DNA of 7,297 nt from Bacillota bacterium (GCA_023415075.1 JAEZLU010000337.1:1-7297), one strand, 5' to 3'. Shown: positions 1 through 6,804, counted from the stretch's first letter. Translations and numbers: made by a program. Notes: generated from the letters alone by a model not told the origin.

Positions 1-3000
1 ACGCCGTCCTCGCAGATGGCCGAATTGGTCGACGACTGGTCGGCCCGCGGCCGGAAAAATATTTTCGGCCAGCCGGCGAGGGTTATGGAAATGCAGTCCG
101 AAGGCGGCGCAGCCGGGACGCTCCACGGCGTTCTCCAGGCCGGGGCTCTGGCCAGCACCTACACCGCCTCCCAGGGCCTGCTGCTCATGATCCCCAATAT
201 GTACAAAATCGCCGGCGAACTGCTGCCGGCCGTTTTCCACGTCAGCGCCCGCTCGCTGGCGGCCAACGCCCTCAGCATCTTTGGCGACCACCAGGACGTC
301 ATGGCCACCCGCCAGACCGGCTTCGCCCTGCTGGCGGCCAGCAGCGTCCAGGAGGTAATGGACCTGGGGGCGGTGGCCCACCTGGCGGCCGTCGCCGGCC
401 GGCTGCCCTTCCTCCACTTCTTCGACGGCTTCCGCACCTCCCACGAAACTCAGAAAATTGATGTCCTCGACTACCAGGACCTGGCCGGCCTTCTCGACAT
501 GGACGCGGTCAAGGGCTTCCGGGCCCGGGCCCTGAGCCCCGAGCATCCGGTTGTCCGCGGCACCACCCAGAACCCGGACATCTACTTCCAGACCCGCGAG
601 GCGGTTAACAAGTTCTACCTCGCCCTGCCGGCGATTGTCGAAAAATACATGGGCGAAATAAACAAGCTGACCGGGCGCGACTACAGGCTGTTCAACTACT
701 ACGGGGCGCCGGACGCCGAGCGGGTCATCGTCGCCATGGGCTCGGCCTGCGACGTCATCCGCGAGACCATCGACTTCCTGGCCGCCCGCGGCGAAAAGGT
801 CGGCCTGGTCGACGTCCACCTGTACCGGCCGTTCTCGATTGAACACCTGCGGCAGGCCATGCCGGCCAGCGCCCGCAAGATCGCCGTCCTCGACCGCACC
901 AAGGAACCGGGTGCGGCCGGCGAGCCGCTGTACCTCGACGTCCGCAACGCCTTCTGCGGCCGGGCCGACCTGACCATCGTCGGCGGCCGTTACGGTCTGG
1001 GGTCGAAAGACTTCACGCCGGCCCACGCCGCCGCCGTCTATGAAAACCTCAAAGCCGCCAGCCCCAAGAGCGGCTTCACGGTCAGCATCACCGACGACGT
1101 CACCTTCACCTCGCTGCCCGAGTACCCGGCGGCCATCGACACCACGCCGGCCGGCACCACCTGCTGCAAGTTCTGGGGCATGGGCGCCGACGGCACGGTG
1201 GGCGCCAACAAGAGCGCCATCAAGATCATTGGCGACCATACCGACCTGTATGCCCAGGCCTACTTCGCCTACGACGCCAAGAAGTCGGGCGGCCTGACCG
1301 TTTCCCACCTCCGCTTCGGCCGCCAGCCCATCCGTTCCTCCTACCTCATCACCCAGGCCGACTTCGTGGCCTGCCACAACCAGGCCTACGTCTACCAGTA
1401 CGACCTCCTGGCCGGGCTCAAGCGGGGCGGCAAGTTCGTCCTCAACTGCCTGTGGACGCCGGCCGAACTTGAGGAAAAGCTGCCGGCGGCCATCAAACGC
1501 TATCTTGCCGACAACGACATCCAGTTCTACACGATAAACGCCGTGGCCATCGCCCAGGAGCTCGGCCTCGAAGGCCGCATCAACATGATAATGCAGGCCG
1601 CCTTCTTCAAGCTGGCAGCCATCATCCCCCTGGAGGACGCCGTCCGCTACCTCAAGAAGGCGGTTACCGAATCCTACGGCAAGCAGGGCCAGGCGGTCAT
1701 CGACATGAACTTCGCGGCCATCGACCGCGGCAGCGAGGGCCTGGTGAAGATCGACGTGCCGGCCGCCTGGAAGGACGCCGCCGATGCTCCGGTCGCCGGC
1801 GAGCCGTTGCCGCCCTTCATCGCCGAGGTAATGTTACCGATGAACCGCCAGGAGGGCGACAAGCTGCCTGTCAGCATCTTCAACGGCCGTGAGGACGGCA
1901 GCTTCCCGCTGGGGGTTACGGCCTGGGAGAAACGGGCCGTCGCCCTTGAGGTGCCCCAGTGGCAGGCCGACAAATGCATACAGTGCAACCAGTGCGCCTT
2001 TGTCTGTCCCCACGCCGTCATCCGGCCGACCCTTGTTAATGCCGAAGAGCGCCAAAAGGCGCCGGCCGGCTTTAGCCTCCGCCCGGCGACCGGCTTTGCC
2101 GGCCTCGACTTTCACCTGGCCGTCTCGGCCCTCGACTGCACCGGCTGCGGCAACTGCGCCGACGTGTGCCCGGCCAAGGAGAAGGCCCTGGTTATGAAGC
2201 CGCTGGCCGAACTGCGGCCGGCCTGCGAAGAGCACTGGAAGTTTGCCGCCGGCCTTAGCGTCAAGCCCCTCGACCCCAAGCAGACGCTCACGGTCAAGGG
2301 CAGCCAGTTCGCCCAGCCGCTGCAGGAGTTTTCCGGCGCTTGCGCCGGCTGCGGCGAGACTCCCTACGCCAAGCTGGTGACCCAGCTTTACGGCGACCGC
2401 ATGATGATTGCCAACGCCGCCGGCTGCTCCACCGTCTGGGGCGCCACCGCCCCGGCCATCTCCTACACCGTGAACGACCGCGGCCACGGCCCGGCCTGGG
2501 GCTTCTCGCTGTTCGAGGACAACGCCGAATACGGCTTCGGCATGTACCTGGGCGTGGCCCAGCTCCGGCGGACGCTGGCCGGCAAGCTGCAGGCCGCCCT
2601 GGCGAAAGAGCTCGACCCTGAGCTTAAGACCGCCATTGAAGACTGGCTGGCCCACCGCGACCAGGGCGAAGGCAGCCGCCGGCGGGCCGACCGCCTGAGC
2701 GCCGCCCTCGAAAAGGCCAAGGGCCAGGATAAACTCTTAAACGACATATACGAGCAGCGCGACTTCTTCGTCAAACGCTCGCAGTGGATTTTCGGCGGCG
2801 ACGGCTGGGCCTACGACATCGGCTACGGCGGCCTCGACCATGTGCTGGCGGCCGGCGAGGACGTCAACGTGCTGGTCTTCGACACCGAGGTATACTCCAA
2901 CACCGGCGGCCAGTCGTCCAAGGCGACGCCGACGGCGGCCATCGCCCAGTTCGCGGCTAGCGGCAAGAAGACCCGCAAGAAGGACCTCGGGGTCATGATG

Positions 3001-3423
3001 ATGTCCTACGGCTACATCTACGTGGCCCAGGTAGCCATGGGCGCCGACCGCGCCCAGACCCTCAGAGCGATCGCCGAAGCTGAGGCCTACCCCGGACCCT
3101 CGCTTATCATCGCCTACGCCCCCTGCCTGAACCACGGGATCGCCGCCGGCATGGGCAAGAGCCAGGCCCAGGCCAAGCGGGCCGTCGAGGCCGGCTACTG
3201 GTCGCTGTACCGCTACAACCCGCTGCTGACCGAACAGGGCAAAAATCCCTTCCTGCTCGACTCCAAGGAGCCGACCGCCAGCTTCCAGGACTTCATCAGA
3301 AGCGAAGTCCGCTTCTCGGCCCTGACCCGCCAGTTCCCGGATACCGCCGAGGCCCTTTTCGCCAAAGCCGAAGAGGACGCCAAAGCCCGGCGGGCCGTCT
3401 ACAAACGGCTGGCGGCCGACTGA
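1..3423 (+). CDS. nifJ: Pyruvate:ferredoxin (flavodoxin) oxidoreductase, single-chain, 5' partial
   Basis: The enzyme oxidatively decarboxylates pyruvate with CoA to acetyl-CoA and CO2 and reduces ferredoxin or flavodoxin in the cytoplasm. The reading frame is open from base 1. The first codons read TPSSQMAE, matching the YPITPSS thiamine-pyrimidine loop, so about 30 residues lie outside the window and the ATG at 16 is internal. Of 1140 visible residues (numbered from base 1), the order is: domain I with the MQSEGGAAG and TYTASQGLLLMIPN segments; domain II; the gamma-type domain; an EKR domain (AWEKR near 641-645); two 4Fe-4S motifs (Cys659/662/665/669 and 713/716/719/723); and the TPP domain with GDG at 933-935 and NTGGQ from 967. 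The proximal-cluster cysteines are 781, 784, 809 and 1042, spaced much as in the Desulfovibrio africanus enzyme. All cofactor residues are present, so it should be functional. It ends in TGA 14 nt before the SDR gene. Confidence 0.98.
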   Translation, partial: TPSSQMAELVDDWSARGRKNIFGQPARVMEMQSEGGAAGTLHGVLQAGALASTYTASQGLLLMIPNMYKIAGELLPAVFHVSARSLAANALSIFGDHQDVMATRQTGFALLAASSVQEVMDLGAVAHLAAVAGRLPFLHFFDGFRTSHETQKIDVLDYQDLAGLLDMDAVKGFRARALSPEHPVVRGTTQNPDIYFQTREAVNKFYLALPAIVEKYMGEINKLTGRDYRLFNYYGAPDAERVIVAMGSACDVIRETIDFLAARGEKVGLVDVHLYRPFSIEHLRQAMPASARKIAVLDRTKEPGAAGEPLYLDVRNAFCGRADLTIVGGRYGLGSKDFTPAHAAAVYENLKAASPKSGFTVSITDDVTFTSLPEYPAAIDTTPAGTTCCKFWGMGADGTVGANKSAIKIIGDHTDLYAQAYFAYDAKKSGGLTVSHLRFGRQPIRSSYLITQADFVACHNQAYVYQYDLLAGLKRGGKFVLNCLWTPAELEEKLPAAIKRYLADNDIQFYTINAVAIAQELGLEGRINMIMQAAFFKLAAIIPLEDAVRYLKKAVTESYGKQGQAVIDMNFAAIDRGSEGLVKIDVPAAWKDAADAPVAGEPLPPFIAEVMLPMNRQEGDKLPVSIFNGREDGSFPLGVTAWEKRAVALEVPQWQADKCIQCNQCAFVCPHAVIRPTLVNAEERQKAPAGFSLRPATGFAGLDFHLAVSALDCTGCGNCADVCPAKEKALVMKPLAELRPACEEHWKFAAGLSVKPLDPKQTLTVKGSQFAQPLQEFSGACAGCGETPYAKLVTQLYGDRMMIANAAGCSTVWGATAPAISYTVNDRGHGPAWGFSLFEDNAEYGFGMYLGVAQLRRTLAGKLQAALAKELDPELKTAIEDWLAHRDQGEGSRRRADRLSAALEKAKGQDKLLNDIYEQRDFFVKRSQWIFGGDGWAYDIGYGGLDHVLAAGEDVNVLVFDTEVYSNTGGQSSKATPTAAIAQFAASGKKTRKKDLGVMMMSYGYIYVAQVAMGADRAQTLRAIAEAEAYPGPSLIIAYAPCLNHGIAAGMGKSQAQAKRAVEAGYWSLYRYNPLLTEQGKNPFLLDSKEPTASFQDFIRSEVRFSALTRQFPDTAEALFAKAEEDAKARRAVYKRLAAD

Positions 3424-3424
3424 A

Positions 3425-3431
3425 AGGGGAG
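3425..3431 (+). promoter_or_regulatory. Ribosome binding site of the SDR gene
   Basis: AGGGGAG lies in the 14-nt gap between the nifJ stop and the SDR ATG, 6 nt before the start codon. With so little space there is no room for a separate promoter, which supports translation from a shared nifJ-SDR mRNA. Confidence 0.75.
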
Positions 3432-3437
3432 TAATCA

Positions 3438-4199
3438 ATGCCGGCTGCGATAGACCTCAGCGGCAAAGTAGCCGTCGTCACCGGGGCTACCCGGGGCATC
3501 GGCCGGGCCATCGCCGGTTCCCTGGCCGAGGCCGGGGCCAACATCGTCGTCGTCAGCCGCAGCCATAGCGACTGCCGCCAGGTGGCCGACGAGCTCGCCG
3601 GCAAAGGAATCGGCACGCTGGCCGTAGCCGCCGATCTCGCCAGCCTGCCGGATATTGAGAAAATGATAACTGCGGCCGTGGCCGCCTTCGGCCGGCTGGA
3701 CATCCTGGTCAACAACGCCGGCAACGCCGTCACCAAGCGGGCCGAGGCGATAACCGAGGCCGACTGGGACCGGGTGCTCAACCTCGACCTCAAAGGCGTC
3801 TTCTTCGCCTGCCAGGCCGCCGGTCGCCAGATGATCAGCCAGCGGCAGGGCAAGATCATAAACGTCGCTTCCATCCTCGGCCAGGTGGGCGCAAAGCTCG
3901 TCAGCCCCTACTGCGCCGCCAAGGGCGGCGTCATCCAGATCACGCGGGCGCTGGCGCTCGAGTGGGCCAGACACAACATCCAGGTCAACGCCCTCTGTCC
4001 CGGTTATGTCGAAACGGCCATCAACGCCGTCGAGCTCCAGGACGAAAAAGTTCGCCGCTATCTCGTCGGCAAGACGGCGGCCGGGCGCCTGGGCCAGCCG
4101 GCCGATATGGCCGGCGCCGTCCTTTTCCTGGCTTCGCCGGCGGCCGATTATATGACAGGCCAGACCATTACCGTAGACGGCGGCTGGACCGCCCAATAG
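3438..4199 (+). CDS. SDR-family NAD(P)-dependent oxidoreductase (FabG-like)
   Basis: This is a classical short-chain dehydrogenase/reductase of 253 residues, the usual family length. Seen directly: the Rossmann glycine motif TGATRGIG at 15-22, Asp66 after strand 3, NNAG at 92-95, and the catalytic tetrad Asn115, Ser145, Tyr158 and Lys162 (YCAAK). A C-terminal TGQTITVDGGW segment is typical of FabG, gluconate 5-dehydrogenase and related enzymes. Ser40-Arg41 at the end of strand 2 hints at NADP(H) preference, which is inference. The start is ATG 3438, with AGGGGAG at 3425-3431 and 6 nt spacing. The gene lies 14 nt after the pyruvate:ferredoxin oxidoreductase stop and shares its GC-rich codon use, so the two are probably co-transcribed. 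The substrate cannot be assigned: a 3-oxoacyl-ACP reductase role is possible, but no acyl carrier or other fatty acid synthesis gene is adjacent. Confidence 0.93.
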   Translation: MPAAIDLSGKVAVVTGATRGIGRAIAGSLAEAGANIVVVSRSHSDCRQVADELAGKGIGTLAVAADLASLPDIEKMITAAVAAFGRLDILVNNAGNAVTKRAEAITEADWDRVLNLDLKGVFFACQAAGRQMISQRQGKIINVASILGQVGAKLVSPYCAAKGGVIQITRALALEWARHNIQVNALCPGYVETAINAVELQDEKVRRYLVGKTAAGRLGQPADMAGAVLFLASPAADYMTGQTITVDGGWTAQ

Positions 4200-4275
4200 C
4201 CCAGGCTGTCCTAAAGCGTGCCTAGCTGCGTTCCTCCGGTGCGCCTTGCTATACGTGCTTTATGATCAGCCTGGG
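4200..4275. repeat. Long imperfect palindrome just after the SDR stop
   Basis: The outer arms CCCAGGCTG (4200-4208) and CAGCCTGGG (4267-4275) are perfect reverse complements. After a one-base bulge at 4266, 4209-4226 pairs with 4248-4265 in 15 of 18 columns, counting two G-U pairs. GCG 4228-4230 can then pair with CGC 4242-4244 around an 11-nt loop. The whole folds as one hairpin of roughly 27 base pairs beginning one base after the SDR stop codon. No T-run follows, so it is not a standard intrinsic terminator. It could be an intergenic palindromic repeat, a miniature element, or a 3' mRNA-stabilising structure. The pairing is seen directly; the role is unknown. Confidence 0.6.
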
Positions 4276-4370
4276 GCCTTGCGGCAAGATAGAAATAAAC
4301 TCCCCGCAATATGTCGCTAAACAGTTCTCTTGACGAGTTGTTTTGCAGAAAAAAGATAGGAAATGGCAAG

Positions 4371-4400
4371 AAAACCGGCAAATAATTTTTGCCGGTTTTT
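4371..4400 (+). terminator. Strong intrinsic terminator
   Basis: A perfect 12-bp inverted repeat, AAAACCGGCAAA (4371-4382) and TTTGCCGGTTTT (4388-4399), encloses a 5-nt loop and ends in a T-run. The A-rich left arm means it could also work on the minus strand. It lies about 170 nt after the SDR stop and upstream of the DUF5714 gene, so it most likely ends the nifJ-SDR transcript and insulates the next unit. Confidence 0.88.
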
Positions 4401-4512
4401 CCGTAAAGTATGCCAATCATGCGGCAGTATTCTGACCTTTAAGGGGATAAATAGGGCGTTAGGCCGCGGGGAGGGTATTTATGATCTGTCGCAGAATATG
4501 CCATTAACGCAT

Positions 4513-4520
4513 GGGAGGAG
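4513..4520 (+). promoter_or_regulatory. Ribosome binding site that fixes the DUF5714 start at 4530
   Basis: GGGAGGAG is a near-perfect Shine-Dalgarno sequence ending 9 nt before ATG 4530. An in-frame ATG at 4521 abuts it and is too close to be used. No comparable site precedes ATG 4620. This site therefore places the translation start upstream of the in-frame TGA at 4560. Confidence 0.85.
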
Positions 4521-4529
4521 ATGATAAGC

Positions 4530-5318
4530 ATGAGCGAAAACTTGCCCAATAAAAGTTGCTGAACTCCCGCTGAAAACAATCGTGCTGGTCAGCACGAGGA
4601 AAAGCACCTGGAAAACTGTATGGTCTGCGGCGAAAAGCTGGTATATCAGACACTTTCGAAGGACGTTGTCTGCAACCATTGCGGAAAGACTTTTGCAGCA
4701 GCGGTATTTTGCCCTAACGGCCACTACGTCTGCGACGACTGCCACGGGGCAGGGTTCTATGATTTCCTTGAAAAGACAGCCACCACCTTCAGTAGCAAGA
4801 ACCCGATGGAGATTGCGGAGGTCCTTCTGCAGGGCCCGTTTCTGCCTTCTTTAGGGGCTGAGCACCATGCAATAGTCGCGGTGTCCCTGTTGGCTGCTGT
4901 TAAGAATTGCGGAGAAATTATGCTGCCTGGTAGTGGGCGTAAAATAGTTACCGATCAGGACATACGGGAAGGTATTCGCCGGATGAAGCAAATCCCGGCA
5001 TGTACCTGTGCCTACCACGGAGCATGTGGCGCTGGACTTGGGGTTGGCGCATTCATTAGCATCCTGTTGGAAGCAACCTGCGCGAAGGATATAGAGCGTA
5101 CTCTTTCCATGAGAGCCTCGAACGCTGCGCTGGGTGCCATTGCAAGTACAGGCGGTCCGGGGTGCTGCAAACAAAGCGTTAGAACAGCAATACTGGCAGG
5201 CGTAGAATTTCTTAAAGAGCTGACCCGTGTAAAGCTGCCAATAAGCCATAAAAGGTGCTTTCACATGAAAGACACTACCCACGGATGTAAGGGCGTATAC
5301 TGCCAGTTTAGCCGCTGA
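4530..5318 (+). CDS. DUF5714-family Cys-rich protein, predicted selenoprotein (Sec at residue 11, TGA 4560-4562)
   Basis: This is a 262-residue cytosolic protein of unknown function if TGA 4560 is read as selenocysteine. The N-terminus reads MSENLPNKSC-U-TPAENN. A two-knuckle zinc ribbon follows (Cys30/33 and Cys48/51), then CPNGHYVCDDC (Cys61, 68, 71). The core that I recognise as DUF5714 carries CTCAYHGAC (Cys158/160/166), GGPGCC (Cys212/213) and a C-terminal Cys/His cluster (Cys243, 253, 258). There are 18 Cys plus one Sec. The start ATG 4530 is chosen because GGGAGGAG lies 9 nt upstream and the frame continues through the TGA. The next ATG (4620) would remove Cys30 and break the first zinc-binding knuckle, and it has no good ribosome binding site. 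No ATG, GTG or TTG lies in frame between them. The gene stands alone between two terminators and ends TGA-TAA. Family assignment is from memory of conserved motifs, and the Sec assignment is inference. Confidence 0.85.
4560..4562 (+). other. In-frame TGA, predicted selenocysteine codon
   Basis: This TGA is codon 11 counted from ATG 4530, directly after a Cys codon. Downstream the frame stays open for 251 codons with recognisable protein. It could instead be a nonsense mutation or sequencing error, or 4530-4562 could be a ten-residue leader. The hairpin 24 nt downstream and the intact zinc ribbon on the far side favour recoding. Confidence 0.75.
4580..4597 (+). promoter_or_regulatory. Bacterial SECIS-like hairpin
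   Basis: TCGTGCT (4580-4586) and AGCACGA (4591-4597) form a perfect 7-bp stem around a GGTC loop (4587-4590). Bacterial SECIS elements lie inside the coding region just after the UGA and need a short stem with an exposed G-U in the apical loop for SelB binding. The classic Escherichia coli fdhF element has an AGGUCU loop on a UGC/GCA stem. This one reads UGGUCA on GUGC/GCAC, which is very similar. The loop begins 24 nt after the TGA, within the usual range and slightly further than in fdhF. Confidence 0.75.
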
Positions 5319-5346
5319 TAAGTGAAAGAACCAATATTAAAGAAAC

Positions 5347-5375
5347 CCTGCAATCCGCCGGATTGCAGGTTTTTT
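5347..5375 (+). terminator. Intrinsic terminator of the DUF5714 gene
   Basis: CCTGCAATCC (5347-5356) and GGATTGCAGG (5360-5369) form a perfect 10-bp stem with a 3-nt loop, followed by six T (5370-5375). It begins 28 nt after the DUF5714 stop, so that gene is the last in its transcript. Confidence 0.92.
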
Positions 5376-5390
5376 CTGCGCTTAAAATAC

Positions 5391-5436
5391 TGCCAATTTT
5401 ACGTCAAAAAGGTGCCATTTTGCCCTGATTTTACGT
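5391..5436. mobile_element. Possible insertion-sequence end remnant with short direct repeats
   Basis: TTTTACGT occurs at 5397-5404 and again at 5429-5436, and TGCCAATTTT at 5391-5400 resembles TGCCATTTT at 5413-5421. Closely spaced repeats of the GGTGCCATTTTGCCC type resemble the multiple terminal repeats I associate with IS21-family elements. No transposase or second end is present here, so this is at most a solitary remnant. The repeats are seen directly; the IS link is a weak inference from memory. Confidence 0.25.
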
Positions 5437-5570
5437 AAGTAGGGATCTCAGCTGTACGGCGGGTTTCACCCACCCGGGGCTTCGGCGCATGTTACCTGCG
5501 GCAAAAAGCTCATTTGGTTATCATATCGAAACCAACACTGGCTAAGAGCAGGGCCAATGATAAAACCCCC

Positions 5571-5589
5571 AGTCTCGCTGAGGCTTTTT
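5571..5589 (+). terminator. Weak terminator-like hairpin
   Basis: AGTCTC (5571-5576) pairs with GAGGCT (5580-5585), including one G-U pair, around a GCT loop, and T residues continue to 5589. The stem is only 6 bp. No gene immediately upstream needs it, so it may be a relic of a lost gene or element. Confidence 0.4.
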
Positions 5590-5837
5590 GTGTGCTTCTT
5601 AGTAGTGTTTGTTGGCCTAATGGTAGCCGTGACATTTCAGGGGTGTTTATGGTTCTCTTTGTATCTATGTAATATTTTGGTAGGTAAATTCGCTGGGCTG
5701 TCGTAGTATATAGGCGGATGGTTCTTAACGGTGCACTACCTTGTTTTCGGTTGGGAGGGGGTCGCAGGAAAGATTCTTGGTACCTTTATCCCTGTTATAA
5801 AGCTTAATAATGATATAGAAAAGAGGTGTAGAATAAA

Positions 5838-6746
5838 ATGAATTTGGTTAAAGCTCTAGTGATTATGACCATAGTCTTTGTCAATGTATATTGTGTTACT
5901 GTGGCTAATGCTAACGACTACTTCCTTAGCAAAGAAGGCGCAAAGGTATGGAACCCTACTCCCATATCAGGAATGTCGGCTACATGGTCTGGAGAGAAAG
6001 ATACGGATGGTTATGCAACCGGTTCTGGGGTATTGCAATACTACGTTAAGGACAAAGAGGCGGACCGCTTTGAAGGTATAATGCTTAGAGGTAAATTCCA
6101 TGGCCCGGGAAAGCTAGTGTCCTTGCCGAGGTTTTTCGATGGAGATTTCGCTGAAGGGAAATTCCACGGCAAGGGCGTGTTGGCGGTAATACCCAAAGGG
6201 CCTTTTTATAAAGGGGACTTTAAGGAAGGTTTGTTTGATGGTAATGGATTTTTACAATATACGGATGGTAGCAAATATCAGGGTCAGTTCGTCAAAGGCC
6301 TCCCGCACGGCAGAGGGGAGATGTTTTTTGCTAATGGCGATATATACGAAGGAGAGTTCATTGGCGGAAAACCGAGTGGCCGCGGGAAGACAAAAGGTCA
6401 GGACGGCCGACTCTACGAAGGTGATTACCTTAACGGAGTACCGCACGGAAAAGGCGTTTACCGTTTTTATTTGGATGAGAAAACGACAATTACTTACTCA
6501 GGCGATTTCGTGAACGGACAAATGCATGGAAGAGGGGTATTAGAATACTCTAGCGGCCTGGTTTACGAAGGAGAGTTCATTAACGGGGGGCCGCAGGGCA
6601 AGGGTAATATGAAATTTACCAACGGCGCCTCGTACATAGGGGAATTCTCGCAAGGCAAGCCTCATGGGTACGGGACTCTTTATAATCCAGACGGAACAAT
6701 ACAGCAACAGGGACAATGGCGGAATGGCGACTATATAGGACAATAA
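5838..6746 (+). CDS. Exported MORN-repeat protein
   Basis: A 302-residue protein with an N-terminal signal peptide: Lys5, a hydrophobic stretch at about 6-22, and an ANA motif at 23-25 suggesting cleavage before Asn26. After a linker with a degenerate unit (about 50-70), nine MORN units begin near residues 78, 100, 124, 147, 170, 193, 220, 243 and 267. The pattern is Y-x-G-x-F-x-x-G-x-x-H-G-x-G at a pitch of mostly 22-24, and a partial tenth unit closes the protein. MORN repeats fold into an extended beta-hairpin array that serves as a binding scaffold and carries no catalytic residues. The partner is unknown, and the protein probably acts outside the membrane. AGAGGTG at 5822-5828 lies 9 nt before ATG 5838. 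The gene is AT-richer than nifJ and the SDR gene, which may mean acquisition by transfer. It ends 58 nt before a small membrane-protein gene. Confidence 0.92.
   Translation: MNLVKALVIMTIVFVNVYCVTVANANDYFLSKEGAKVWNPTPISGMSATWSGEKDTDGYATGSGVLQYYVKDKEADRFEGIMLRGKFHGPGKLVSLPRFFDGDFAEGKFHGKGVLAVIPKGPFYKGDFKEGLFDGNGFLQYTDGSKYQGQFVKGLPHGRGEMFFANGDIYEGEFIGGKPSGRGKTKGQDGRLYEGDYLNGVPHGKGVYRFYLDEKTTITYSGDFVNGQMHGRGVLEYSSGLVYEGEFINGGPQGKGNMKFTNGASYIGEFSQGKPHGYGTLYNPDGTIQQQGQWRNGDYIGQ
6345..6581 (+). repeat. Exact 18-nt direct repeat inside the MORN array
   Basis: TACGAAGGAGAGTTCATT occurs at 6345-6362 and again at 6564-6581, both encoding YEGEFI in frame, 219 nt (73 codons) apart. Other MORN units differ in codons, so this pair stands out. 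It may record a past duplication or conversion of a repeat block, and it could allow in-frame loss of 73 codons by recombination. Confidence 0.6.
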
Positions 6747-6804
6747 CTGAGGCGTATATTGTGATTAATTGAGTTTATTAAATCTGGTTTACGAGGGATA
6801 CATT

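Larger units (their letters stand above)
4276..4529. other. Non-coding stretch before the DUF5714 gene
   Basis: No credible gene was seen here. It contains the terminator at 4371-4400 and then about 110 nt that must hold the promoter of the DUF5714 gene. A TATGAT at 4480-4485 resembles a -10 box, but the upstream TTAGGC at 4459-4464 is a poor -35 with 15-nt spacing, so no promoter is called. Short ATG-initiated frames here end within a few codons. Confidence 0.6.
5376..5837. other. Non-coding AT-rich stretch between the DUF5714 and MORN genes
   Basis: About 460 nt without a convincing gene. It holds a possible insertion-sequence end remnant (5391-5436), a GC-rich patch at about 5455-5510, and a weak terminator-like hairpin (5571-5589). 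The last 60 nt must contain the MORN gene promoter. TTATAA-like sequences at 5795-5801 could be a -10 box, but no well-spaced -35 is evident. A 49-codon hydrophobic frame at 5557-5706 is not accepted as a gene. Confidence 0.5.

Noticed and set aside
16..18. ATG 16 as the start of the pyruvate:ferredoxin oxidoreductase
   Set aside because: Codons before it encode TPSSQ, the conserved thiamine-pyrimidine loop, so the real start is upstream of the window.
1834..2655. Long minus-strand frame opposite nifJ
   Set aside because: It is a shadow produced by GC-rich codon use in the real gene and shows no recognisable domain.
3435..4196. Minus-strand frame almost exactly mirroring the SDR gene
   Set aside because: The sense strand has all SDR motifs and a ribosome binding site; the antisense product has no domain.
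4330..4360. TTGACG with a downstream GATAGG as a promoter
   Set aside because: The -10 is poor, the spacing is 19 nt, and the transcript would run at once into the terminator at 4371-4400.
4211..4420. 69-codon minus-strand frame across the palindrome and terminator
   Set aside because: It consists of inverted-repeat and terminator sequence, and the protein looks arbitrary.
4459..4485. TTAGGC and TATGAT as promoter of the DUF5714 gene
   Set aside because: The -10 is good, but the -35 is weak and the spacer is only 15 nt. The position is right but the evidence is not enough.
4620..5318. DUF5714 gene starting at ATG 4620 with 232 residues
   Set aside because: This start falls inside the first CxxC knuckle, removing Cys30, and has no good ribosome binding site. 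ATG 4530 has an excellent one in the same frame.
5557..5706. 49-codon hydrophobic frame starting MIKPPVSLRLFVC
   Set aside because: No suitably spaced ribosome binding site, overlap with a terminator-like hairpin, and no recognisable family. It could be a real small membrane peptide but cannot be supported.
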